This document shows, piece after piece, positions 8,094 through 16,752 of a stretch of DNA of 64,000 nt (position 1 is the first letter of the stretch; every line of letters starts with the position of its first letter). A program made the position numbers and the translations under genes. Origin of the DNA: Caviibacterium pharyngocola (lineage in GTDB: Bacteria; Pseudomonadota; Gammaproteobacteria; Enterobacterales; Pasteurellaceae). Where the stretch lies: contig NZ_PHGZ01000020.1 of the NCBI RefSeq assembly GCF_002795405.1, positions 1-64,000 on the forward strand. Reading direction: 5' to 3'. The notes under the pieces are model-generated. The model saw only the letters and a program-made list of their open reading frames with translations. It ran no database searches and was not told the origin of the DNA.

Positions 8094-8984
8094 ATGGATA
8101 GACTAACGGCAATTAAAGTCTTTTTAACGGTGGCGGAAACAGGCAGTTTTACTGCTACGGCGGATAAATTAGAGATGTCGAAGCCGATGGTGTCAAGGCA
8201 CATCGCCTTGATTGAAGAATGGTTGAACGCACGGCTTTTTCATCGTACAACACGGCTTGTTACGCTCACGGAAGCGGGTGAGCAAGCGGTGAGATATTGC
8301 CGACAAATTGCAAATTTGGTGGAAGATGTTGAGCAAGAAGCGGTGGAGCAAGACGGCGAATTGCGTGGTGTGATTCGGCTAACCTCCAGCCTTTCTTTTA
8401 GCACTTCGCATTTATTGGGTGCGTTGCACCAGTTCCAAACTTTGCACCCAAATTTAAAAATTCACCTGAATTTAAGTGAGGAGAGTTTGAATTTGGTGGA
8501 GGAACGGATTGATCTTGCCATTCGTATCAGCAGCAGCCCTAATCCAGCTTTAATTGCCCGACCACTTGCCCCTTGTCATTCGGTGCTGGTGGCAACAGCT
8601 GATTATCTCGCCCGTTTCGGCACACCGCAACTGCCGAAAGACCTGCAACAACACCGCTGTTTGGCTCACTCCAACGTTAACCGCAGCGAATGGAGCTTTA
8701 GTCAAAATGGCGAGCAGATTCAGCTAACCTTGAATAACGTTTTTAGCACCAACGAAGCGAGTTCATTAAAGCAGATCACGATGCTTGGCGGCGGTATTTC
8801 AATGTTGCCACGTTATTTGGTGGAAGAGGAGCTCAATGCTGGCACCTTAGTGCCACTTTTAACCGATTGGGAGTTGCCGAAAATGCAGGCTTACGCCCTT
8901 TATTCTTCACGCAATAAATTGCCAAAAGCGGTGCGGATTTTGTTAGATTTTCTAGTAGAATGTTTTAAAGATAAGCCTTGGTAG
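8094..8984 (+). CDS. LysR-family transcriptional regulator
   Basis: 296 aa, normal LysR length. The N-terminal winged HTH covers residues 1-60 (ETGSFTATADKLEMSKPMVSRHIALIE), followed by the linker helix and a type 2 periplasmic-binding-like effector domain (about 90-290). It is of the DNA-binding class that often regulates efflux or redox genes, but the effector cannot be read from sequence. The start ATG is 48 bp from the transposon end, so native promoter elements may have been replaced. It is followed at 15 bp by a same-strand gene with its own Shine-Dalgarno, suggesting cotranscription. Confidence 0.88.
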   Translation: MDRLTAIKVFLTVAETGSFTATADKLEMSKPMVSRHIALIEEWLNARLFHRTTRLVTLTEAGEQAVRYCRQIANLVEDVEQEAVEQDGELRGVIRLTSSLSFSTSHLLGALHQFQTLHPNLKIHLNLSEESLNLVEERIDLAIRISSSPNPALIARPLAPCHSVLVATADYLARFGTPQLPKDLQQHRCLAHSNVNRSEWSFSQNGEQIQLTLNNVFSTNEASSLKQITMLGGGISMLPRYLVEEELNAGTLVPLLTDWELPKMQAYALYSSRNKLPKAVRILLDFLVECFKDKPW

Positions 8985-8999
8985 TTGTTAGGAGTAAAA

Positions 9000-10961
9000 A
9001 TGGCTATGTTAAAACCTCACCATTTAAATGATTTTATTGCCCAAAAATTACAGGAAGAGGATATTTTCGGATTATTAAATGACATTTGTGATTGGTTGCG
9101 AAGCGATCAAACCAATGTTTCAGCAAATTTTTCTTTGCTCATTCACACCTTAAAACAGGATCGCCCGTTAGCTGAGCAATTTGCGGGGGCGTTATGTCGC
9201 TGGATCTGTTCAATGCGATTGTATCCGTTGTTTATCAGCCGAGGCATTTTAAGCCGTAGCGGATTCGGGCGAGAAATGAAAAAACGCCTGTATGAAAAGA
9301 TTAATCCGTCTTTTAAAGATAGCAGCGATTTGCGAGATGTGTTCTTTCTGTTGTTTAAAGACAAAAACGATAGCGAATGGCTAAGCCTTATTCCGTTGGC
9401 AAAATGGGATAAATTATTCCGTTTGCTTTATCGCAAAACCACGCCGCACGAGCGTGAAACTTTGCAAAATCACTTCCGTTATGAAGGGCTTTTTGCGATC
9501 AAAATGCTCTCTATTTGGATTGCAGCGGAAGATATTGAACCTGAATTAATGCGGCTTGATCCAAGTTTGCTTAGTGCAGATAGCCCTTTTGTCGAATTAC
9601 AAAAAGAGGTGTCCCTTTGGATAGCAGCCCAAAATCAACAACAGCCTTTTGATGATGCTCATTTACAAGTGATGTTTGAACAGAGTAAATCGTTAATCGA
9701 ACGGTTGCAGAAAAAAGGGGCAACACAGGGTTCATCGCTTGGCGTGGCATATCTACTCGAACGTCTAAGTCAAAGTTTAGAGCGTTTGTCGGTGTTGATG
9801 GGCGTATTTGCGTCTAACCGCTTTTTGCCTCGCCGAATGTTGCTGTTGATCGCCAATCTTGCACAGGCTTCGGCGGATAAACATAGCGTAAGAAGTTTGC
9901 TGAAACAAAGTGTACGAATGCTCTCCCGCAGTATTACACAAAATGCAAGCGATCACGGTGAGCATTATATTGCCCATTCCAGCAAGGAATATTTCGCCAT
10001 GTTCTATTCTGCCGCAGGCGGTGGTGTGTTGATTGCGTTAATGGCACTTCTCAAAATTTATTTAGGCACAGTTGTTGATGACAAAGTGTGGCGAGGCGTT
10101 TTAGAAGGGCTAAATTATGGCTTTGGTTTCACCTTAATTTTTATGCTGCATTTTACCGTAGCAACCAAACAGCCAGCAATGACTGCCGCACGATTTGCCG
10201 AAGCCGTTGGGCAACAGCAAGGTAAAGCGGTGAATACAAAATTGGCACAATTATTGATGGACGTAATTCGCTCGCAAACTGCAGCGGTGCTAGGCAATGT
10301 GCTGATTGCGGTATTGGTGGCAAGTGTGGTGGCAACTAGCTATGAAATCTTTGCAGATAAACCTTTGCTCACTCAAGATCAAGTGGCATATCAACTGCAC
10401 TCCATTGATCCGCTAAGCGGTACTTTATGGTTTGCTGCCATTGCAGGCGTGTGGCTTTTCTGTGCAGGCATTATTGCAGGATTTTTTGATAACCGTTGTA
10501 ACTATTTGAATATGCGAATGCGATTAACGGAACACCCGCTTTTAAAACGGATAATGCCGTTGAAAACGCGAGTCGCTTTTGCAGAATATATCCATAAAAA
10601 TTACGGTGCAATTATGGGTAATCTGTGCTTTGGTATGCTGCTTGGTTTAACGGGCGTGGTTGGCTATCTTTCTGGCTTGCCGTTGGATATTCGCCATATT
10701 GCCTTCTCTTCAGCAAACGTGGGTTATGCGGTGGTGAGCGGTGATTTAGGCTGTGGCATTTTCCTGCAAAGTCTGTTTTTTATCTTACTCATTGGCACGG
10801 TTAATTTGGCGGTGAGTTTTTCGCTTACGCTGTTTGTTGCTTTGCGTTCTCTGAATGCAGAAATTGATAGCTGGAAAAATATTGCTCAAGCCTTCTGGCA
10901 ACAGGTGAAACGACAACCATTGAGTTTGTTCTTTCCTGTGAAAATGGAGAAAGAACAGTAA
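9000..10961 (+). CDS. Membrane protein of the 'site-specific recombinase' (Gcr, PF10136) family
   Basis: 653 aa from ATG 9000, chosen because TAGGAG lies seven bases upstream. The N-terminal half (about 1-335) is soluble and helical with repeated SLERLSVLMG-type segments. The C-terminal half carries several membrane helices (near residues 345, 380, 430, 480, 540 and 595). The family is named after a gonococcal 'site-specific recombinase', but neither tyrosine nor serine recombinase motifs are visible and the membrane topology argues against recombinase activity. Its function is therefore effectively unknown. Probably cotranscribed with the LysR gene. Confidence 0.7.
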   Translation: MAMLKPHHLNDFIAQKLQEEDIFGLLNDICDWLRSDQTNVSANFSLLIHTLKQDRPLAEQFAGALCRWICSMRLYPLFISRGILSRSGFGREMKKRLYEKINPSFKDSSDLRDVFFLLFKDKNDSEWLSLIPLAKWDKLFRLLYRKTTPHERETLQNHFRYEGLFAIKMLSIWIAAEDIEPELMRLDPSLLSADSPFVELQKEVSLWIAAQNQQQPFDDAHLQVMFEQSKSLIERLQKKGATQGSSLGVAYLLERLSQSLERLSVLMGVFASNRFLPRRMLLLIANLAQASADKHSVRSLLKQSVRMLSRSITQNASDHGEHYIAHSSKEYFAMFYSAAGGGVLIALMALLKIYLGTVVDDKVWRGVLEGLNYGFGFTLIFMLHFTVATKQPAMTAARFAEAVGQQQGKAVNTKLAQLLMDVIRSQTAAVLGNVLIAVLVASVVATSYEIFADKPLLTQDQVAYQLHSIDPLSGTLWFAAIAGVWLFCAGIIAGFFDNRCNYLNMRMRLTEHPLLKRIMPLKTRVAFAEYIHKNYGAIMGNLCFGMLLGLTGVVGYLSGLPLDIRHIAFSSANVGYAVVSGDLGCGIFLQSLFFILLIGTVNLAVSFSLTLFVALRSLNAEIDSWKNIAQAFWQQVKRQPLSLFFPVKMEKEQ

Positions 10962-10962
10962 T

Positions 10963-11026
10963 AAAAGAGCGGTCAGATTTTCGTGATTTTTTGCAAAAAT
11001 TTCACAAAATCCGACCGCTCTTTTTT
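10963..11026. terminator. Bidirectional terminator of a GAGCGGTC inverted pair
   Basis: AAAAGAGCGGTC (10963-10974) pairs with GACCGCTCTTTT (11013-11024), with further pairing inside, between convergent genes. The core GCGGTCAGATTTT is close to the Actinobacillus pleuropneumoniae-type USS extension rather than the H. influenzae 9-mer. Confidence 0.75.
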
Positions 11027-13052
11027 ATTCTGCTAGCTCGGTTTGTTCGTGGGTCATTAGTTCTTGCCCAACGCCTGTTAATAAGCTGAGATAACGTTCA
11101 TAATGCTTAAGAATATCGGCAATTAACTCTTCGTGAGTCATATATTGCACATCATAGCCGTTTCGCCCGTCAAAGAAATAACTGATTGGTTCATAAACCG
11201 TGTTTTGCTGAATATGCGGCAAGGTTTCATCTTTCACCAACTGCTCGGCAATTTCCCGTTCAACGGAACGAATGCCATATTTAAAATCTTGCAGCGAATC
11301 TTTGTGGATCACAAATTCGACAAAAGGCTCATCGGCGGTGAAATCCGATAACACATCAACAGTTAGATCGTATTCCGAACGTAATTCATTTCGTAGCTCT
11401 CGCATTGCGGGTAATGCCGTTTGCTTGAGAAACTTCAGGATATCTTTGTCTTCCGTCGGGTTCATCATCTGTTTTAAGCGAGATTTCCAACGTTCGCCCG
11501 TCCAAAGTACCGTGGTCGGGTTAAATTTTGCTTCGAAATATTGTTTGTCTAGCCATAACGCTTTCGCAAGGCTGACACAAATTATCGCCATCAACATCGC
11601 AAAGGGAAGCGCGGTGATTAATGTCATTGTTTGCAACGTTGCCAAACCGCCTGCACCTAATAGCGTAATTGCCACCAGCGACATCAACACGCCCCACATT
11701 ACCGCTTGCCAGCGAGGTGAAGCCAAGCTTTTATCTCGTGAGGCAATATTGTTTAGTACATAAATACCTGAATCCGCCGAAGTGATAAAAAAGAGAGCGA
11801 TACAACTTAAGGCAACCAAACTCGTTAAACTTGAAAGCGGTAAATAATCTAAGAATTTGAACAGTAAGGTTTCAGGGCTTGAAGTCATTGCCGAAAGCGA
11901 ACCTTGTGCAATACTGCTGTCAAACCAAATGGCACTATTCCCAAAAATCGTGAACCACAGTAAGCAAAATAGGCTTGGAATTGCCAACACACCGAAGACA
12001 AATTCACGGATTGTGCGACCACGAGAAATGCGAGCAATAAACAAGCCGACAAAAGGTGCCCAAGAACACCACCACGCCCAGTAAAGAATTGTCCAGCCGT
12101 TAAACCAGCCGATATGTTCTGACTCATAAGCAAAGGTTTTGAAGCTAAGCGGAATTAAATTGCTTAAATAAGTCCCAATATTTTCACTAAACGCAGAGAG
12201 CAAATAGCGTGTTGGACCTGTGAACAAGACGAACAACATCAATAAAATCGCTAAGCCTAAATTAGTTTCGCTAAGAATTTTCACGCCTTTGCCCACGCCT
12301 GAAATGGCAGATAACACCGCAAGGAGCATTACGACAATAATCACGCCAACTTGTAAGCCAAAATCGCCATTTTCAAACCAGCCTAAGGTGTGTAATCCTG
12401 AACTCAGTTGTGCCGCACCGAAGCCTAAGGTGGTAATAATCCCGAATAAGGTTGCAATAAGTGCCATAATATCGACGATATCGCCGATCTTGCCGTTAAT
12501 TTTCTCTTTAAAAAGCGGGTAAAAACAAGAACGCAATGCTAGTGGTAATTTATAACGGAAGGCAAAATAAGCGAGAGCCAATGCAATCACACCATAAATC
12601 GCCCACGCGTGAATGCCCCAATGGAACACGGTATGCAAAAGTGCCTCTTGAGTACGTTGAGCTAATGAGCCTGAAGTGATTTCCGAATTATAGTGAGAAA
12701 GCGGCTCGGCAACGCCGAAGAACATCAATCCTACGCCCATTCCTGCAGCAAACAGCATTGCCAACCAAGAAAGGAAACTAAATTCAGGCTCTTCTTCGTT
12801 TGTGCCGAGTTTGATATTGCCGAAATTACTGATTGCAACAAAAATCAGAAAAAAGAGAAAAATCGAACAAATTAAAATATAAAACCAACTAAAATACTGA
12901 AAAATACCTGACTTTAGCCCATCTAAAACAGCTTGCGTTTGCAAAGGCAGCAGTAAGGTGCTTGCAACCAACAGCACGACAATCAATAGCGTTGCACCTG
13001 TTACAAACGGATTAAATGAAGATTTTTCACGCCAAAAAGTACTGAATGTCAT
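11025..13052 (-). CDS. BCCT-family transporter (choline/glycine betaine type)
   Basis: 675 aa inner-membrane protein with 12 predicted helices. The BCCT signature lies in the segment ILYWAWWCSWAPFVGLFIA followed by RISRGRTIREF, along with GMGVGLMFFGVAEP. It has a long cytoplasmic C-terminal tail (about 510-675), as in BetT-type carriers, where it senses osmolarity. Family role: sodium- or proton-coupled uptake of quaternary amines for osmoprotection. The substrate is not fixed by sequence. It is followed in the same direction by nothing closer than the convergent terminator, and preceded by a SemiSWEET 23 bp upstream, so the two may share a transcript. Confidence 0.88.
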   Translation of the reverse strand: MTFSTFWREKSSFNPFVTGATLLIVVLLVASTLLLPLQTQAVLDGLKSGIFQYFSWFYILICSIFLFFLIFVAISNFGNIKLGTNEEEPEFSFLSWLAMLFAAGMGVGLMFFGVAEPLSHYNSEITSGSLAQRTQEALLHTVFHWGIHAWAIYGVIALALAYFAFRYKLPLALRSCFYPLFKEKINGKIGDIVDIMALIATLFGIITTLGFGAAQLSSGLHTLGWFENGDFGLQVGVIIVVMLLAVLSAISGVGKGVKILSETNLGLAILLMLFVLFTGPTRYLLSAFSENIGTYLSNLIPLSFKTFAYESEHIGWFNGWTILYWAWWCSWAPFVGLFIARISRGRTIREFVFGVLAIPSLFCLLWFTIFGNSAIWFDSSIAQGSLSAMTSSPETLLFKFLDYLPLSSLTSLVALSCIALFFITSADSGIYVLNNIASRDKSLASPRWQAVMWGVLMSLVAITLLGAGGLATLQTMTLITALPFAMLMAIICVSLAKALWLDKQYFEAKFNPTTVLWTGERWKSRLKQMMNPTEDKDILKFLKQTALPAMRELRNELRSEYDLTVDVLSDFTADEPFVEFVIHKDSLQDFKYGIRSVEREIAEQLVKDETLPHIQQNTVYEPISYFFDGRNGYDVQYMTHEELIADILKHYERYLSLLTGVGQELMTHEQTELAE

Positions 13053-13075
13053 AGATACTCCTGTTTTTTAACCTA

Positions 13076-13333
13076 TTAAATCGCCGTCACAAATGCTGCT
13101 AACCCAAGCACGACACCCGGTGAATTAGCTAAGGCAACAGGTAAATCACGTTTTTCTTTAAATAAACCATAGCAAACCCAAAGGGTGCAGTTGACTGCGG
13201 TGGCAAGGGGTTGAATCAATCCACCTTTGTTGCCGTCTAAATTTAAACCGATTTGTTCTAAATACGACACATACATACACACAGCGGTAAAAGTCGCCAC
13301 CCAACCTAAAATAGTAATAAAACGTTCGTTCAT
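13076..13333 (-). CDS. SemiSWEET-type (MtN3-like) small sugar transporter
   Basis: 85 aa from ATG 13333, preceded by AGGAGAG. Three predicted membrane helices form the triple-helix bundle of SemiSWEETs, which work as homodimers for sugar movement down a gradient. Conserved features include the early Pro/Tyr-containing helix (WVATFTAVCMYVSYLEQI) and the central LATAVNCTLWVCYGLF with the Asn used in substrate gating. Lies 23 bp upstream of the BCCT gene in the same direction. The substrate is unknown. Confidence 0.82.
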   Translation of the reverse strand: MNERFITILGWVATFTAVCMYVSYLEQIGLNLDGNKGGLIQPLATAVNCTLWVCYGLFKEKRDLPVALANSPGVVLGLAAFVTAI

Positions 13334-13408
13334 TATTTCTCTCCTAAAATTTTGCAAAAATAAACCAATGAGCAAATGCCAAGTAACTTGCTCAGAAAAA
13401 AGTAGGAT

Positions 13409-13633
13409 TTGTTGATCTTTTGAGAATATAAATTACACCAAGGTAGCTTTATTTTTATCCGACAGCGACCTACGGTCGCAATCGGTTACGCACAGTGTAG
13501 TGGCTCCGCCACTCTTTACAGCCCCAGAGGGGCTGAGTCAGCCGTAGGCTGATCGTAACCTAGTACGGCTTTGCCGTGCTAGGGTGAAAACAACGCAGTT
13601 TTAGATTAAATGTTAAACTCAAAAGATCAACAA
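13409..13633. repeat. 225-bp palindromic element with stacked triloop hairpins
   Basis: TTGTTGATCTTTTGAG (13409-13424) and its exact reverse complement (13618-13633) enclose a non-coding block. Inside are five stems, each with a 3-nt loop: GCGACC/GGTCGC (13465-13479), AGTGGC/GCCACT (13499-13513), CAGCCCC/GGGGCTG (13519-13535), TCAGCC/GGCTGA (13538-13552) and TAGTACGGC/GCCGTGCTA (13561-13581). GGTTACG (13484-13490) and CGTAACC (13554-13560) form an outer stem around three of them. More small hairpins follow at 13635-13646, 13661-13675, 13682-13696 and 13726-13739. The form suggests a miniature mobile element or a structured RNA. The family is unknown to me. Confidence 0.7.
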
Positions 13634-13942
13634 GCCCTAGTAAGGGTTAAATTATTTACGTCATCATTATGATGAAAAGAACGCCCGAATCAGGCGAATG
13701 AAAAGGCACAGAACCGTTGTTTGATAGGCAGGATTGCCTTAAGAAAATATAACTTAATGATTATTATAGCAAAAAAATCAATATTTTTAAAGTCGGTCAA
13801 AAATCAGGCTAGGTTAGGATAGATTTTCGTGTAAGCAATGACGTAGATTCGGCGGCAAAGTGCGGTGAAAATTCGGCGATTTTTTTGCTACGCAGGTGGC
13901 GAAAAGTGAGACATAAAAGCTGGTATCAAACGGTTTATTTTG

Positions 13943-13962
13943 TATAATGCAAACGTTTAACT
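13943..13962 (+). promoter_or_regulatory. -10 box with overlapping PurR-like palindrome
   Basis: A perfect TATAAT (13943-13948) lies 37 bp before the TonB-receptor start. It runs into ATGCAAACGTTTAACT (13947-13962), which matches 14 of 16 fixed or free positions of the PurR operator (core GCAAACGTTT). A LacI-family repressor site over the start of transcription is plausible but is based on one match. No Fur box or cobalamin riboswitch is visible. Confidence 0.4.
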
Positions 13963-13984
13963 TTATTTTGATGTGAGATGAAAA

Positions 13985-15904
13985 ATGAAAAAAAATGTAA
14001 TTACCACCGCACTTTTTATCGCGTTGTCTCAATCGGTTGCTGCGCAAACCGCCGAACTTCAACCGATCACCGTGTATTCCGCCTATGCCGCGCCGGTTAA
14101 TCAAGATCAAACGGCGTCGTCGGTGACGGTATTAACGGAAAATGATTTCACCGCGCGCAACGCCACTTATGTAAGCGATGTGTTGAAAACCGTGCCGAGC
14201 GTGATGTTGTCCTCTTACGGTGGACGCGGCACGCTCACCAATTTTTCCTTACGCGGAGCGAAATGGAATCAAACCGCTGTGATTATCGACGGTGTGAAAG
14301 TCAATCCGACAACCGGTTTCGGCTTTGACTTCGGCGGCTTAAGTTTAAGCAATATTGATCGTATCGAAGTGTTGCGCGGTGAACAATCCGCCTTGTGGGG
14401 CAGCGACGCGATGGGCGGTGTGATTTATATCACCACCAAAAGCGGTCTGTATAAAGACAAACCTATCAACCTTGATTTCGACCTCGGCACCGGTTCGCAC
14501 GGCACTTATGACGGTTCCGCAACGGTTTCAGGTTATCATAAAGGCTTTTATTACGCCCTACACGGCGACAGCCATCGCACGCGCGGCATTTCCGCGTTTA
14601 GCTCGCACAGTTTTCATTATCGCTCCACCGACGGGCAGGATTTCACTTCGGGCGGTGCAGTGGAAAAAGATAAATTCCACCGAGATAACGGCTCCGTTCG
14701 TTTAGGCTTCGACGATAATAATAAAGGTATCGAATTGCTTGCCGCGCATTCATCACAAACGGTGCATATCGACGATACGGATCAACTTACGGACGATGTG
14801 CTGGATGCGCAAACGCGCACGCGGGAAAATTTAGTTAAATTAAGCGCTTATTTGGGCAATGAACAGGAATTGCTCAAACATAAAGTGACGGTCAGCCAAT
14901 TTAAAACGGAAATTGATGACCTCGGCACTTGGGGTTTAACCGCAACGGAAATGAAAAAATCCAATGCCAATTATCAACTGGATGTAAATTTTGATCGTGA
15001 AGGCGATATTACCCAAGCGATTAGCTTATTGGGTGAAATACAAAAAACCGAATTCGAATCGAATAAAATCAATTCCGGCAAGAAAAAACTCACGGAAAAA
15101 AGCCTCGCAGCGGAATATCGCTTATTTAGCCGAGCGGATCATAGCTTATCTTTAAGCGGACGTTATACCGATAATTCGCAATATGAAAATGCGTGGACCG
15201 GACGCATTTCCGGCGCATATCGGTTATCACCGAATTTCCGCGCCCATTCAAGTTTCGGATCGGCAATTCAAAATCCGAATATCTACGATTATTACGGCTA
15301 TTCCGGCAGTTATTTAGCTAATCCGAATCTGAAACCGGCGAAAAGTGTCGGCTGCGATGCGGGATTATTAATTGAAACAACGGATAAACGCCATAGTTTA
15401 GACATTACTTATTTTGCGCGTAACGTAAAAGATCTTATCCGAATTAATAACACTTGGACGCAATCCATTAATGAAAATGGAACCAGCCGAATTCAAGGCA
15501 TTGAAATCGCCTATAACGGCAAATTAACCGACGCGTTAACCGCTTATGCGAATTACACTTTCACCCGCGCGAAAGATAATCAGCATCAAGATTTACAACG
15601 CTATGCAAAACACCAAGGCGCATTCGGTTTAGCCTATCAAATTACGGAAAAACTCGGCGCGAATTTCAACGTCATCCACACCGGCAACCGCCTCGACAGC
15701 TATTTCACACCGGCGGTTTATACCAGTTATTCCGTCAAATTGCCGTCTTACACCTTAGTGAATTTAGGCGCAAACTATCAGTTAAACGATGCGGTTAACC
15801 TGTACGTTAATTTAAATAACCTGTTCGACAAAAAATACGAACACACCGTCGGCTACGGTCAAGACGGACGTAATCTGTATGTCGGACTGAAGGGAAGTTT
15901 TTAA
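13985..15904 (+). CDS. TonB-dependent outer-membrane receptor, BtuB-like
   Basis: 639 aa with a signal peptide cleaved near SVAA-Q. The TonB box region lies just after (AELQPITVYSA). The plug domain (about 45-155) includes the typical NIDRIEVLRGEQSALWGSDAMGGVIYI segment, followed by a 22-strand barrel ending in the aromatic-terminal GLKGSF. Compact size and plug sequence are BtuB-like (corrinoid or small chelate receptor). It heads an operon with a periplasmic binding protein, FecCD permease and ATPase, so it forms the outer step of one uptake route. The ligand could be cobalamin, haem or a siderophore. A USS (14006-14014) lies in the signal-peptide codons. Confidence 0.82.
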   Translation: MKKNVITTALFIALSQSVAAQTAELQPITVYSAYAAPVNQDQTASSVTVLTENDFTARNATYVSDVLKTVPSVMLSSYGGRGTLTNFSLRGAKWNQTAVIIDGVKVNPTTGFGFDFGGLSLSNIDRIEVLRGEQSALWGSDAMGGVIYITTKSGLYKDKPINLDFDLGTGSHGTYDGSATVSGYHKGFYYALHGDSHRTRGISAFSSHSFHYRSTDGQDFTSGGAVEKDKFHRDNGSVRLGFDDNNKGIELLAAHSSQTVHIDDTDQLTDDVLDAQTRTRENLVKLSAYLGNEQELLKHKVTVSQFKTEIDDLGTWGLTATEMKKSNANYQLDVNFDREGDITQAISLLGEIQKTEFESNKINSGKKKLTEKSLAAEYRLFSRADHSLSLSGRYTDNSQYENAWTGRISGAYRLSPNFRAHSSFGSAIQNPNIYDYYGYSGSYLANPNLKPAKSVGCDAGLLIETTDKRHSLDITYFARNVKDLIRINNTWTQSINENGTSRIQGIEIAYNGKLTDALTAYANYTFTRAKDNQHQDLQRYAKHQGAFGLAYQITEKLGANFNVIHTGNRLDSYFTPAVYTSYSVKLPSYTLVNLGANYQLNDAVNLYVNLNNLFDKKYEHTVGYGQDGRNLYVGLKGSF

Positions 15905-15924
15905 GCGCTCATAACATTTTATGG

Positions 15925-15949
15925 AACCCTATACAGCTCGTATGGGGTT
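15925..15949 (+). promoter_or_regulatory. Intergenic hairpin inside the uptake operon
   Basis: AACCCTATAC (15925-15934) pairs with GTATGGGGTT (15940-15949) with one wobble and a 5-nt loop, 10 bp before the binding-protein start. There is no real T-run, so a processing or mRNA-stability element lowering downstream expression is more likely than a full terminator. Confidence 0.5.
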
Positions 15950-15958
15950 TATATCTAT

Positions 15959-16750
15959 ATGCAAAAACCACACAAACTTTCCACCGCACTTTTGTTTTTT
16001 TGCGCGATGAGTCAGGTAAATGCCGAGCAATTTATTTCGCTGAATTTGTGTAGTGACAGATTGCTTATCGATCTGGCTCGCTCGGAGCAAATTGCAGCGA
16101 TGTCGCCTTATTCACAAAATCCGTTGATGATGTTGGATAAAATCAACACAGATAAGCCGACCCTAGAGCCGAAGCTGACGGAACTTCTGCCCTATTTAGA
16201 TAAAACCATTTTGGTGAATGAATATTTTTACCCGCAGCTGGTGGAGAGTTTGAAAAGATTAGGGGCGAAGATTATGCCGATAAACGACACCGCCCAAACG
16301 CCTGAGCAGCTGTTTGAGCTGATTTTGCAGTTAGGTAAATTGACAGGCAATGAAGAACAAGCCGAAAAATTGGTGGAAAAATTACAATCGCAAAGTTTTC
16401 GGTTAAACTCACCGCTTGCAGAAACCCTGATTTTATCGGATACGGGAATTGTTGAAACCACACTTCCGCAATATCAAACCTTGTTAAATCTGCTTGGATT
16501 AAAGCCGCTGAAAAACTCGCTAACCCAGCAAAATTTTTCGCTCGAAAAAGTGTTGCTCAGCCAGCCGAATGTGCTGATTTCTTTAACGGATAAGCAAGGT
16601 TATAACGAACAAGCGGAGCTGCTTCACCACCCGATTTTGCAAAAAATCTTTGCGAACCGACCGCTTGCAACGGCTCCGCTGAAATATACTTATTGCTTCG
16701 ATCACGGCATTTGGCAGGGGGCGGAGATAATTTATCATCAGTTGAAATAA
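15959..16750 (+). CDS. Periplasmic substrate-binding protein, BtuF/FecB type
   Basis: 263 aa with an N-terminal signal peptide (to about VNA-E, residue 22). The mature start EQFISLNLCSDRLLIDLARSE is typical of class III binding proteins of the corrinoid/iron-chelate family. These are two lobes joined by a rigid helix (here about residues 115-150). The protein is somewhat short. It hands substrate from the TonB receptor to the FecCD-type permease, which starts 2 bp downstream. No ligand residues can be assigned from sequence alone. Confidence 0.8.
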   Translation: MQKPHKLSTALLFFCAMSQVNAEQFISLNLCSDRLLIDLARSEQIAAMSPYSQNPLMMLDKINTDKPTLEPKLTELLPYLDKTILVNEYFYPQLVESLKRLGAKIMPINDTAQTPEQLFELILQLGKLTGNEEQAEKLVEKLQSQSFRLNSPLAETLILSDTGIVETTLPQYQTLLNLLGLKPLKNSLTQQNFSLEKVLLSQPNVLISLTDKQGYNEQAELLHHPILQKIFANRPLATAPLKYTYCFDHGIWQGAEIIYHQLK

Positions 16751-16752
16751 AA

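Noticed and set aside
9143..9364. Minus-strand ORF inside the Gcr-family gene
   Set aside because: Fully contained in a longer gene with family support; no ribosome site. Same reasoning removed the other antisense ORFs in core genes, such as those within alaS, purB and nqr genes.
9000..10961. Site-specific recombinase acting on the neighbouring inverted repeats
   Set aside because: The name is inherited. The protein lacks tyrosine or serine recombinase residues and is membrane-embedded.
13409..13633. Broken tRNA or tmRNA
   Set aside because: The stems have 3-nt loops and no T-arm, anticodon stem or CCA; the geometry does not fit.
13640..13984. Cobalamin riboswitch before the BtuB-like gene
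   Set aside because: None of the conserved B12-box segments is present; the hairpins here are short independent stems.
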